NCBI GenBank assembly: GCA_035772785.1
Contig: JAOCPU010000005.1
Location: 434,001-498,000, forward strand
Direction of reading: 5' to 3'
Source: Phlebiopsis flavidoalba
Lineage: Eukaryota > Basidiomycota > Agaricomycetes > Polyporales > Phanerochaetaceae
DNA: 64,000 bases
Of the stretch, positions 37,533-48,977 are shown in pieces (position 1 is the first letter of the stretch; the number at the start of each line of letters is the position of its first letter). A model generated the notes under the pieces. It was given only the letters and a program-made list of their open reading frames with translations, made no database searches and had not been told where the DNA came from. Made by a program: the position numbers and the translations under genes.

Positions 37533-37789
37533 GCAATTTTTCCCTTTTACATTGAGTCACGTTTTAACTTTTTTACTCTCTTTAGTGACTGGCCAAATTT
37601 TCGCACCTCAGCCGGAGTGACGAGTCCTCTGACGAACCCTCTGAGAGACTCCTTCTGCGCGTGATCGCGGAGAATTTATGCTTATTTATGGCCCATGGGT
37701 GTACCACTACTTGAATCGATGCACGTCTGTGCTACTGAATTTGATGCTTCCATGTGTCGATATACTTAGTATTCATACATACAACTCCC

Positions 37790-39281
37790 CGGCGAATCAC
37801 AAATGATTCCACCCATTTCGTAGTGAGCTTCAGAGCCTGCGTACGCTCAGGCTCGTGAATAGGCATGGCGACAAAGTCGTGAATCGCATCCGGAAACTCG
37901 TGATCACTCGACCATCTCCTGTCCCAGCTGTTCTGTCATCCTGTCCTTCACGACGTCCGAATTTGGTCGCGTAACGCCCCTCTGCGCCGCCGCGAAGATG
38001 ATGAGGCGTGCGCGGGAAGAAGCCCGCAAAGCTGACGGGACATCCGGTGGGGGGGTGGAAAAGATGTGGCGGCGAATCCGAGCCGGGCGAGATGTACGCG
38101 TTTTTGTGTCTGCCGCGGCCGGCCCGCCCAAACGGTCCAAGGAAACTGGCGTGTCGTCACAGCGTAGTCGGGCGACGTGGGTCGATGAAGTCTGTCGAGA
38201 GCAGGTGTAAACCGACGAGTCGGGGTCGTGCCCGCGGACGCTGAGGTCGGTCCACGGGGAGTGCAGGAGCAATGCACGTGGGGACGTGGGAGCCCTGGGG
38301 CACCGGTATGCTCCGACTAGATAGCGTACGAAGAGCGCGACAGCGCCCGAGGTTTCCACCGGCAGAATCACCCTCGAGGATGATGTCCTCTGGGGGGGAA
38401 GCCGACGTCACTGACTAAGGTAGGTGTAGCCGGCGAGCGCGTCGAGTAACGCAGGCGGGGAAAGGGTTTCTCAGGCGCAGTCGCGGGCAGCTGTCTCGTG
38501 AGACGTGTATTCGAGGTTGAATGCGCGCTTGATGGAAAGGAACGTGCTGAAGCACACCACGAGGGATTGCAGAGGTCCACTGGAGGGGTGCGCGGAAAGA
38601 ATTCTGTAGCCTCCACCGTGGAAGTGTAGCAGTACTTTCTCGCCTCCTGGTCGGTGACGCACCAGCGGAGGTGTCTAATATGTTCCTTCTTTGTCCATGG
38701 CGCAATATCCAGTGGATACATAACGACACACTCTACACCTGCGCCTGTTCCGCCCACTCTTTCACTTTGCCCTGAACGAGGTGAGGGGTAGGATTCACCC
38801 AAACACCTTTTGATGCCGGGCCCTCCAGTAATGGCGGTGTGGTCAGGGTCCTTGCCTGCCAGTCTAGACGACGCTCATCAGACTCATGTGCGCGAAGTAA
38901 GTGGTATGCAACTTACTGGCCTAGATAGCCATTCTTCAGAGCGTGGACCCAGAGTACACGACGGATTGTCCAAGTAGGACGCGGTCGATTACCCCTTGGC
39001 AAGGAATATAAACACCACCAGAGGTAGACGCACGAATGTAATCGTGAGGTATCGATACAGAGCAAGCAATTTTTGCAGTAGGCTCATTGTAACCTCACTC
39101 GTTGTGGAGGTGGTGTGTGCGGCGGCAGGACCTGAGCGCGTTCTACGGTTGCGGTATGGGGAGCAATCGTATAAGAAGAAATTTCAGGTGACCTCTTTGC
39201 CGGTTTTTGAAGCGTTGGCCGGCAGGCTGGGAAAGCTATCACGTTAAGGAAGAGCCTCGGAATTCGAAGAGTAAGGTTCAA
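37790..39281 (-). CDS. Alpha/beta-hydrolase fold-3 esterase (HGGG, GDSAG)
   Basis: These serine hydrolases (hormone-sensitive-lipase-like esterases) cleave carboxylic esters. Right to left, the oxyanion-hole motif reads KVLLHFHGGGYRILSAHP at 38590-38645. The nucleophile elbow reads PPEDIILEGDSAGGNL at 38340-38400. It is followed across a shift by VALFVRYLV and LLLHSPWTDLSVRGHDPDSS (38215-38275). The C-terminal catalytic His block is HEFPDAIHDFVAMPIHEPER, near 37850-37905, with a following helix TTKWVESF. Ser, His and the HGGG loop are all present; the acid residue is probably in the broken stretch between. Frame shifts separate each block. The 5' part (38830-39281) is only inferred from a hydrophobic start (LRIPRLFLNVIAF) and may belong elsewhere. 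Confidence -1.
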
Positions 39282-39663
39282 GTGCGTTCAGTGCAATCAA
39301 TGGTTTGATTCATGCCACAAAGAGTGGTAGTAGAAGTCTTGTCGCTGAGTGATGTGGTCAATTGAGGAACGACTCAAGGAAGTCGCGGAGATTCTGTAGC
39401 ATTTATGCAGAAAATTCTGCAATCAAAAGATAACACGGGACTTATCTCACTAAAAACTGGTTATTAATACCCAATAAGGATGCATACGAGCGAGAGACGA
39501 GTCGCGTCTGGGTTCGATGAGTTAATGAATGATATTCAGTGGTCATATCAGTAAGTGTATCCCCCTAGGCTCGTGAAGTCCCTCCGACTCCCAGGGAGAG
39601 AGGCGTCGCGTTTATTTTGCATCCAGTGTATCGTGTGAATCGTCACGCAAAGGTCATCACAAA

Positions 39664-41509
39664 TCAAAAGCGTACTACCTGCTCTCCTCCTCCTCTATCA
39701 ATCTTGAGCAACCTCTTCGCCACACATCCGTATATCGGCCGAGTCACGCCCGCTGCTGCGCCTTCCGCCTGGCTTAGCGCATCCTTCAGCGCGCGTTGAG
39801 CGACATGGAGTAATTCGGCGGGTTGTTGAGGAGCACAAGGAGCATGCGGGCGGTCATGATCTGCTGGGATGTGGGCTGTGATACCCGCTGCGCCGACGGC
39901 GAGGGAGGATAAGCTGGATGTGGATGGTGAACCGAGCGATGGTGTCGACGTGGAGAGAGACTGTAGTGTGTGCCCTAGTATAAATGTTAGACGGCGCGGG
40001 TAGAAAAAATGGACTTTAGAAACGGACATAGTCTCTTTCGCGTGCGGAGGCCTGGCGCTGGAATGTCCGGGCATAATCACTTCGCCCATTGTGGACCATA
40101 TTTTTGCCTGAGAACACTCAGCGCGAGGCAAAAACATGAAAGATGGCCTGGTCTTACCACAATGGCCTCCAGTTCACATCGTGACTTTGGTCTTTGTGCG
40201 TCTGACCGCGTCGCTGGGAGGCGGGGTCGCCCGTGGTGGATCTGGCTGTGGTGGTGAACGTACACGCTTGCTGAGATTCTCGACTGGTGGCTTCTGCAGG
40301 CATGAACCGTAAACGTCCTCCTCGTCATCTGCTTCAGGAGCCTCGGGAGCCCCTTTGGGGAGTACTGGGTTCAGCCTCAAGCTGTCGCATGGCGGCCGGC
40401 CGCGCGGCTCGACAGACAGACACATCTGGCTCTGGTGCCGTGAAATGCATAGTCCGGGAGGCGGCCCCCTCGCGTGCGAGGAACGCTGCTAGGAAGGGGA
40501 CTCTCTAAGGAAGCAGACATTGCCGCTCATGTCCATCTGCTCATCCGTCAAGAGCTCGCCTGTGAAGTGTAGGGTGCGAGCAGCGGCGCCAGGCGTATTC
40601 CAGAAGTCTTGTTCCTTCGCGTCGGGCTGGGGGCCTGCAGGCTCTGCTTTTGCGCGTGATGAGGCTTCTCTAGTCTCGAGCTCCCTTGCCTGGACTTATG
40701 CAAGAGCATTTCTTTCTATTAATTGGTTAACGGTGATGCACTTTGCGGGATGCAGTAATCTATGTACCTGCTGCTTGAGTTCACGTATTCGCGCATGAGC
40801 TTGAGCTATACGTCGCTCTTCTTCTTTCATCAAGGATTTCGGGGATGCTTGTATTGCATCAGAATCTGACGCGCTGCCCTAAACTTAATTGACGATGCAA
40901 TAGCCCCAGGTCAACAGACAACTCACTTGCTTCAAGGTCTCGTTCAGTGTGCGAATATTCTCCCGAATACTATCTAGTTGGTCTAGGATATGTTCGGCTT
41001 GCTCTTGATAACGCGGCATCGCGCGAATGGACTGGCTATCAAACGTAAGTGGGTCACTCCATGCTTGAGACTCGAGGACCACCTACTATCGATCAAGAAA
41101 CTTCAGTGCTGCATGAGCATAGACCTCTGGATCGTGTTCCCCCGGCTTCTGTCCTTCTTCCCTCTTGCGCATCGTAGGTGGCCTCCTCAAAGGAGTCGCG
41201 ATTGGCAGGTTAACGCGCGTGATTTCAGCTTTGGGTGCCGACAGCGGCCTTCATCTTGGGCGACGTAGGGGGCTCAGCCCCCTGCGGCTGTTGCACGAGA
41301 GTGAATAGACCGAGTTCAGATGGATCTATGTCGCGAATGAGGTCTCCCGAGAGGTGTCTGCAAGACTGCACGCGTAAAGGGGCCCGCAGAGCTTGGTCCT
41401 GGCGCGAATAGGTTGTGATCCTCCTGTCTGCCTGCGGCGGACGCGTTTGATCGAATAGTGTTCGCGAGTGTTGGGTGAGGCGGTCGACGTGGTCTGCCAA
41501 GGACGACAT
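39664..41509 (-). CDS. Unrecognised coiled-coil protein
   Basis: No family was recognised. From ATG 41509 the protein reads MSSLADHVDRLTQHSRTLFD and then SGDLIRDIDPSELGLFTLV (41285-41345). After a break come PEVYAHAALKFLD (about 41095-41130) and a coiled coil, QEQAEHILDQLDSIRENIRT (40945-41005), ending at an intron donor near 40927. It continues with AQAHARIRELKQQVHRLL and RELETREASSRAKAE, then LHFTGELLTDEQMDMSGNV (40525-40580). A Pro/Ser-rich stretch follows, then SLSTSTPSLGSPSTSSLSSL. The conserved-looking C-terminus is RPIYGCVAKRLLKIDRGG near 39680-39740, which resembles a small winged-helix-like tail. The layout (N-terminal helices, coiled coil, small C-terminal domain) fits a cytoskeletal or kinetochore-type subunit, but that is inference. 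Confidence -1.
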
Positions 41510-41514
41510 GTCAT

Positions 41515-42490
41515 GTAGAATAGAGAGACTCGCACCGGTGTAAGAGAGGTAGAGCAGAGTAGGAGGGTGTTCGTTTGAAGGGAACTTGACTGCCTACAGG
41601 CAGCATTGAAATGCAGTGGAGGGAGGGAGAGAGAAGGCCACTATGAGCGCACTAATCAATTATCGTTTCTTCTCACTGACGTTTCATGGCGACGTTCTCC
41701 CAGGTCACAACTATCTCAAAGACGAAAATGCGCGCATTTAACCTGAACTGACCCTAGATGATATTAATGCTAGGCGCACTACATCCGAACTTTAATGTTA
41801 CTGAGAAAAAGCAAAGAGGCTAGGAAAAAGAGATCCGCCGAAATGGGGTTGCGTGAGCGATGATTATGTCGTTAGTAAAACGGGGGGGGAAAAAGCCATG
41901 AGGTCTCTGGAATTGGTGTGTTTTTACTCTCGCGTTGAACCTTCCAGTGATCTTTTGCAAGTTGCAGTGAAGGTCGAACTCGAGCAAGTGCACTCTCGTT
42001 CGTCGGCAAATGAAAAAATGCATGTCGAAAAATCCGGTGTCGGCTGGTGCATCGTACATCTGGAACAAAGACGCCGTAGCTTCGAGTGGCCTCGAATCTG
42101 TCGCGGAATTGAATGTCATTAGGAATGACATTCGTCACGGAGTATCAAGATTCCTGGGCAAGCCTAATTAACGTTAGCACTGAGCTCCTTCGGTCAATTA
42201 TCGCTCCGAGAAACGGGCGTGGGGATGGTAAATACCCACACAATATTCCTTACATTCATCAACCGTTTGTAAGGTCCCAACAGCGCCGACCGCCTCCTGC
42301 GCAATTATCATCATACATTGCCGGAGAGGAGAACAGCGCCGTTCACAATGGAACCATTCGTGCCAGGACAGCGCGACGGATGTCGTTTGCTTTGAATGAT
42401 GGAATATACGTCGTACCGAGTCCCTTCAACAAAACACCACAGATGACAGCCGGCGTGAGGCTCATGGGCATAAAAACTGCTCTATGGCGT
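41515..42490. other. Intergenic stretch without a supported gene
   Basis: Promoter-side sequence for the coiled-coil gene (-) and for the secreted-protein gene (+). A G8 run lies at 41882-41889. Open frames near 41850-42130 exist on both strands but show no motif; a 10-base inverted repeat (GAATGTCATT, AATGACATTC) sits at 42111-42131. Confidence -1.
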
Positions 42491-42501
42491 TACTTTGAGA
42501 G

Positions 42502-42508
42502 TATAAAA
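42502..42508 (+). promoter_or_regulatory. TATA box of the small secreted protein gene
   Basis: TATAAAA lies 121 bases before the start codon, followed by a C/T-rich leader. Strong consensus TATA boxes are typical of highly expressed, regulated fungal genes. Confidence -1.
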
Positions 42509-42628
42509 ACCCTTCTCAACGTTCTGCAGTCGGCAGCCGCAGAGCTCACTTCTCATTCTACTTCGCTAATTACTTCAAATCCGTTGAACGGACCCACGGT
42601 TCTTCACTACAATACACGAACACTACCA

Positions 42629-43079
42629 TGCAGCTCACACCGCTGTTTTCACCACCATCGTCTCCCTCGGGGCCTCCGTCGGCAACTGCAGCGGTATCCG
42701 TCATGTTATTGCCATATTAGACGGTGAATTCTTGATGACTCACTGTTTTTTTTGTAGCCCTATAACGTCAAGCGTTCTGACGGCCAGGTCTTTGCCTGCG
42801 ACACCTGGGACTTCCAGGGCAACTGCCAGAGCTTCCCCTTCACAGACAACACCTGCCAGGACTTCCCGTCCAACTTCCAGGACGTCATCTCCAGTATCCG
42901 CCCCGACGAGGGCTGGAACTGCCAGATGTTTGTGTACGTGTCATATTATCTCAGTCGGCGCAAAATATACTCAAGCCACAATATTTCTAGGAACTTTCGA
43001 CTGCAATGATAACCAAGGTGTCCTCCCCGTGTCAGCACCTGGGATTGGCCGAGATGGACCACCGACAACGACGCTCTGA
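42629..43079 (+). CDS. Small secreted cysteine-rich protein
   Basis: A short gene of three exons (about 42629-42693, 42758-42933, 42991-43079) with two introns of 64 and 57 bases, GT-AG. If one T is restored in the TTTT run at 42647-42650, exon 1 encodes a secretion signal (MQLTPLFF, then IVSLGASVG). Exon 2 gives VFACDTWDFQGNCQSFPF and TCQDFPSNFQDVISSIRPDE, with W-x-C-Q near its end. Exon 3 gives FDCNDNQGVLPVSAPGIG after one extra T. Six cysteines and a compact size of about 115 residues fit a secreted extracellular protein of the kind common in mushrooms. Function is unknown; the spacing of aromatic, Gly and Cys residues is faintly like beta/gamma-crystallin folds. Two homopolymer indels are the only real damage. 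Confidence -1.
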
Positions 43080-43490
43080 GTTCATTCAGGTGTCTCAGGC
43101 AGTAGTAGAGCTACTTGTATCATTGAAGCCGGCTCCATGAGATGGAAGTACAGAACAAGTCGCGGTGAATACTATTGCTTGTGTACGTTGTGTTAGTAAA
43201 CCCCTGGTTGATTCAGTACGTTCGGCTCGTGGACTGGGCTCAAATGGTTTATAACGTTGGGGACAAGAATCATTATATGACGGCACACCGTGTAAGGTAG
43301 TACAAGAGCAGATCAAAGAGGTAGGTATTTACAGAGATGTAAAGTGTTTCAGAAAGGGCGAAAATGACTTCATACTTGATCTCAAGGGACAACTTCTTCG
43401 CGAGCGTTCACTCCGCCTCCGTCGCGTCTTCTTCGACCGCTGCCAGTGCAGGACTTCTCCTCAGGCGTGAGAACAGGCGGGACTGGGGTC
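43080..43490. other. Convergent intergenic stretch
   Basis: 3' sequence shared by the secreted-protein gene (+) and the HMG-box gene (-). Mixed composition, no supported gene. Confidence -1.
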
Positions 43491-45069
43491 AGTGATCCCC
43501 TCGCGCAGCTGATGGATCTTCCACAGCCTCTCCCGTGTACTTCATAAAGTCTACCGCGCGCAGCGGGTTCCGTTTCCTAAGCCGCTCGCGCTGGACACGT
43601 GAATCGTCGAGATGCGGGTCGAGTTTGGGTCGATCGCCGCGCGCGCCGCTCGATGCCCAACGCCTCGATGACATCCAGGAGGTTCACTTCCTCGAACGGG
43701 TCCTCGTCGTCCCGGATTACGGTGGGCCCCCGTGTACGGCTCCTTCCTCTCTTGTACTGGTCGCGGTACGGCTTCGTCCTGGCGGGTGTATCTGTCCCGC
43801 GTGATTCGCCCGATCATGTGCCACAGCCGCGAGGCGGCCGCGGTCGCGTCGAGGTGGACCATGCCGTAGCTGTCCTTGTGCTCCATAAGGTACTTGCAGA
43901 GGCGGCTGCGGTAGAGCATAATGAAGGCGTGTCGGCTAGAGCCTTTTCTCCTTGGGCGCGGTCCGCTTGCGCTTGGTGCCCTTGCGCAGTCCTGGACGGC
44001 GGTTCCGGGCTCGGGGAGGGCGAGAAGGGAGACGGCTCCTTTTTGGCCTTCCTTGCCTCTCTTCTTCGGAGGTTCAGGTACAGGGGACGGCTCTCTTTTG
44101 GCCTTCTGACTGCGCCTGCCGAGAGGTAAGGCACACCAGACGGCTCCTTTGCGTATAGCGCGGGGGTCGAGCATCACCGGGTTTCGCGCGCGGGCATGGG
44201 GATTGCGGCGGCGAGTCCAAAGAACCGAACTTGCGAGGTGTCTGGGTAAGTGCGGTCTGACTCGGAAATCGATGTGTGCTGGTCTTCCCACTGGTTCTGG
44301 GTAGTCTGCGGAGCGTAGTGGTGGCTCGTGCTTGGGAGCGGAGCGAGCCTCACGCTTGACGTGGGACTTGTACGGATCGTACCTATGGCCCTGGCGTTGC
44401 GCCGGCACTCTGCCCTGGCGACCACACGCGTCTGAGGTTTGAGCGTACGGCATAGCGGATGAGGAGGCGACTCCTGCGAGCTGCGAGGTTTGGTGTTGGT
44501 TGTACGTCAGAGCAGGCGTGGGAGCGACTCCTGCAGGCTGGGCTTGCGCGCCATAGATGTAGGCCTGCGGAGGGAGCGAATTGCAACGTTTTCGGAGCTG
44601 CTCTGCGGGGACGAATCAGAGGAGGAGGTCCAACCGGATGATGAGGACCAAGAAGTGTTCGAAAGGTCAGAAGCCGGATCCAAAGAATTATAATGCGATA
44701 GTGTTGGAGGTTTGGGGATATGCTACTTGATTGGACTGCTGCAGCTGGGATTATACGTATCAGGCTGTTGGTATGTTTGAGAGACCATGCCATGATGGAA
44801 GTATATGCAGGACTTACCATAAAACCGTTGCTTCCATTTCCCCACAAATATCCAGCGTTGTCGAGTTTTTGACTTCCGCTGAGAGGGTGTATTGAGGTTG
44901 CGGTTGCGGGGCTGCAGAAGGCTGGTTGGGCCACAGTTGGTAATCTGGCGATTGGTACCCTGGCGGTGTACGCAGGATTGCTGAAGACAAATCCCGCCAT
45001 GTAGCTTTGTTCTAGCCGTGGAGGAGGAGTGTCTGGACGAGAACCGCTGCTGTCCGAGTGAGACGACAT
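43490..45069 (-). CDS. HMG-box DNA-binding protein
   Basis: From ATG 45069 the first exon encodes a Ser/Pro-rich start (MSSHSDSSGSRPDTPPP) and ends GNGSNGFM at a GTAAGT donor near 44820. The middle is Pro/Arg/Gln-rich low complexity. The HMG box is read near 43780-43930: NAFIMLYRSRLCKYLMEHKD-like sequence with His in place of the first Asn, then HLDATAAASRLWHMIG and RDRYTRQDEA. Key positions for a sequence-specific SRY/SOX or MATA-HMG type box are kept: F-I-M-Y-R in helix 1 and the Leu-Trp of helix 3. After the box, EVNLLDVIEALGIERRARR appears near 43640-43690. Frame shifts split the box into two frames. The role could be mating-type or developmental regulation; no pheromone or receptor gene is visible nearby, so a mating-locus assignment is not supported. 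Confidence -1.
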
Positions 45070-45074
45070 GTATG

Positions 45075-47850
45075 TTTTTATATTTCTCGGTCAACGAGGA
45101 ACTAAGATGCTTGACACGAATGAGTGGCGAGATTTTGGTGGCGAGATTAGATGGCGATACTAGTGGTGAGAGTGTGAGGCCTGCTGAGCAGACAAGCAGG
45201 CGGACAACGAAAAACCTTTATAGCCATCGAAAGCGGACGCAGGCCTGGGTGCTGGTGACAAGGGCCACAGTACGATCACCGTCTTGCAGCCCTGAAGGAG
45301 GACAAGCAGGAGTGCCATTGTCTTGAGTATAATTGGTAACTCCGTGCAAGACCACAACGTAGCTACCCAGGAACGAATGAAGATCTGAGCGCTGCGCTTT
45401 GACCGAGATGTGTGCGGCAGTGCCAGCGGGCCATGCCGACGTTCAATGATGCAGTGACGTGCAACCTCTCCATCCACTGAAATGTGCCAGAAAACACTAG
45501 AGACGGAGCCGTTTTCCTCAGGCTCGCTTGCGTATAGTGGTTGAGTTGCGGTTGACAGCAACACGCCGCCGCGCTCAGTTGGGCCCGGTTTTCTGAGGGG
45601 TTTTCTCGTAGCAAAAAGGTAGCTTCTGAATGCGGCGGTAGAAGGATTGAGAAACATGTTTTCCGCGTAAATGAGATAATCAGCGCAGCTCGTCTCGTAA
45701 GTTCTCGTTTGGACAAACGTCAAGTCGTAACAAGGCCGGCCGGTTATTGACGGCTTTTGTTTTGGTCCGTTTGTTTAGACATCGCAAGCTGCCGCTTGCC
45801 TGAAAAACGTGGGTCACCAGTCTCGCCACGTGCCATCCGCATGTCGGCCTACCAGTACCCCGGACGTAGTACTGTTCTAACGGACCAGTTTTGTTTGCAC
45901 CGTTTTCCTCCCCCCTCCCCCCCCCCTGCTCATCTCGTAGTACTTGTTTTGCTGCATCTACAAGCTCCGGTAGAATTCGATGGCGATTTGTCGGCGAGAA
46001 GACGAGGGTTCGTGGGGCTAGGCGAGCCTGAGCCTGAGCAAAAACGAGCGCAAATTGTGTGAGCCTCGAAGGCAATCCCTGTGCAACGTCCGCATAGCAC
46101 AGTTAGTTTCTATAGATTGCTGTGAGAAATGCAGATGCGAGGTCATTTAAAGATCGAGCTTACCCTAAGAGCACGAGAGCATTTTTCCGCGCTATTTGAT
46201 CTGCACGCACGACATCTCATACTTGCCGTCGCCATGGAAACTTTGTTCATACTTCTAAAGCTCGCCTGATCTCTATATCCTGCTTGTAGATCTTATTTTG
46301 CCAGAAATATCAGGTTGCCTCAGGTCGTCGTTGTCGGAGGGTTGGGACTCGGGAGACGGTCCAGTGCGACGCCGTGACGCAGGTGCCAAATGTCACGATA
46401 CACGTGTCTAGAGTCACGCGCATATCGTCACGCTATTGCGGATCGCGGTTTGTTCGAGTTTGTCCTCCTGTCCTCTTCCCTCTGTCGATTTATCTACAGT
46501 TGCTCTCAATTCGACAATAATATGCAGCTTGTATGGGTGCTGCAGCTTTACATCAATACTTCTAGTCCGTGACACTGCGTAGGAAGTTATAGGCTGCAGG
46601 TTGTCGGCAAAGCTGGCCCAAGTCTACTCAAGTGTGCTCACGGGTCGAATGTCCGCACGATGTTTAATATATGCATGGTCTACGGGTGGTTAAAAGTAGT
46701 TTTCTGTACCTAACAAAGGTGAGTTGCTCTTCTGCAAATGACATATTTAACTTTAAACTCCCATTTTCTGCGATCGTAGACAAATCGATTAAACGGTGCA
46801 TATATGCATCAATAGCCTGGAACTCGCTCATTCAAAGTTTGTTGGCTTGAAAAAATGACGCTACATTGGCCTGCCCAATTGCTTACAAAGGACATTCATG
46901 GGTGTGTAATCACTACTGACTATCATTGTTCAAGAGCGAACCACCGAGTTCGATTTCGCTCCGTTGGGGGCTACAAACGCGAGCTCCTAGAAACTTCAGG
47001 TGTGCATCAAAGGCTATCGAACTCATGTATGGTGACGATTATCTTATGATGTCGATGCAGCGATGATCTCAGATGATCTTTAAAGTCAGGGGCAGCTGTG
47101 CCGTTCCAAGTGCGATCGGCGCGATCATCCGAACTTGTGCGTGGCCAAACATATCGCAATGTGCGTCTCTCGTGCAGATCTGCAAAATGTCAGTCCTCTA
47201 CTCTAACGCACGACGCGCTACACAGCAAATCGTCACTCATCCGAGAATACCATTCTGTTCTCAGCAAGCGCCTTTGCTTTTCTAGACCGTTATATAACGA
47301 GCAGGGTTTTATACTAAGTCCACCCGCCCGTCTTGCTCCCACCCTGACACTCGAATTCTGCTCTCGCCATTTGGAATCCGATGGGCATCGGCTATACCTG
47401 GTGTGGCGCGCGGGGCCAGACGTCCCACCCGCCGCTACCGCCCACTCGCTCCCAGGCTGCACGCCCACCAACTTCGCGCGGACCTCCGCCCGTGCGACCC
47501 TGACAAACGTCGCAGGAGTCGACGTTGTGTCGACGATCCCTCGCGCGCCCGGGCGAATGTCGCAGGGACGTGCCTTAATCGAGCCCGAAAGTGCCAATCT
47601 CGCCTCGGGCAGTGGAAGACGTGGTTTCCGACATCAGTCCGCGCCTCTCCATGTGCCCGCTGCGCTATGGTCGTCAACTTTTGTTGACGCGAGGGGCGCC
47701 GCCGCTGCTTCCACCGCCGAGGGGCGTCGACGAGGGTGTTGGTCCGCGTCGCAGGCGGCGTGGCCCTCGCTGTGTTCACAGGTATGCAGATTTTGGTCAT
47801 TCTGATAATTGATGACAGTTCGGACAGAGGCGGAGGTAAATATGAGTAGG
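45075..47850. other. Long stretch without a supported gene
   Basis: The part at 45075-46080 is open on the minus strand but low in family signals; 45900-45928 is a C-rich tract. The part at 46080-47080 is A/T-rich with many stops. At 47090-47850 the G/C content rises and several frames on both strands are open together, the usual by-product of high G/C; I could not find a motif in any of them. Confidence -1.
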
Positions 47851-48977
47851 ACCGCGGTCTCGTTGACGTCACGACGGGACTTGAACCGGCGGTCTCTGAG
47901 ATAGCCTTCCCCCGCGCTCGAGCATCCGCGGCCACCCGTGCTGCGTCGTCGCATCCACACACGCCCGCTCGCGGGAGGCATTTCATCGTCGTCAGAGGAC
48001 ATGCGGGTCGCCAACATCAGTGGCGAGCAGATTAATCCGATAGAAGAGAGACCAACATGACCTCGAGCTGTTCACGCGCTGTGCATGAGGCCAACGAAGC
48101 CGGTCGGCAATAGATCTGCGGGGATATCTGCTATAGATAAGATTAGATGTAGCGAGTCTCTGCTGAAATTTGTTGCTGAATTTCGCACTTGCCAAAACAT
48201 ACACATTTTATCGCGACTTGGGACATGACCCCCCACAGCGACAAATGTGTGCTTGGAACGTGTGGCGGGGTCGCATGCCCAGTAATCACAATGAAATATT
48301 TGATGGCGTGGGTCTAAACTTACCCAATTCGGCCCTCTGAAGAGTGGCCCACGCTCGATGTCACTTTAAAACAGCCTCTTGACCCGTGCCACCACTTTGT
48401 TCTCTCCCTTTCTCCTCGTCGTCCGCACAGTCTTGCTCGCTGTGCCCGACGCCGACCTTGCAGCCCCGCTCGACGCCCGATCTCCGCGACGTACTAGGCA
48501 TCCCCCACTGCACCCTGCCCGGTCGTAGGTGTTAGGAGAAGCGAGCCCCCCCGCCCCCAACGTCGCCTGGACTCACCTTGCGCATAAGCATCTACAACAC
48601 CTCACAGTCCACTCAAGATCACTACGCGACGACTTCTTGCAACTGTAGCTCCGCAACTCGCTAGGCATCATCCTTACCCGGACGTAAGTGGGAGCAGCGA
48701 CATCCTCAGAGTCGCTTCAACTCACTTTGTGCACAGGCCATTTGCAGCAATATCCAGCCCGCTCAAGATCACTACGCGACAGCATCTTGCAAGTTTGCGG
48801 CAGACAGCACCAATCCTACCCCCCACAGTGCTTCAGGCTACGCTCCCACACCAGTCAGCCTAGCCCAGCCGCAACCAACTCTGCGGTACATTCACCTAGC
48901 ATGCTAACACTCGACACGAACACTTTTGCATCTACATCCCGGTTTCAGATACCCACATCTTCCGTCCGAGACGGACA

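Noticed and set aside
42111..42131. Inverted repeat GAATGTCATT/AATGACATTC as a terminal inverted repeat
   Set aside because: The arms are adjacent with a one-base spacer, no partner or transposase is near, and a simple palindrome is enough to explain it.
43551..44453. Single 300-codon minus-strand frame taken as one intact protein
   Set aside because: The HMG box is read partly in this and partly in another frame, so the open frame is not the true product as it stands.
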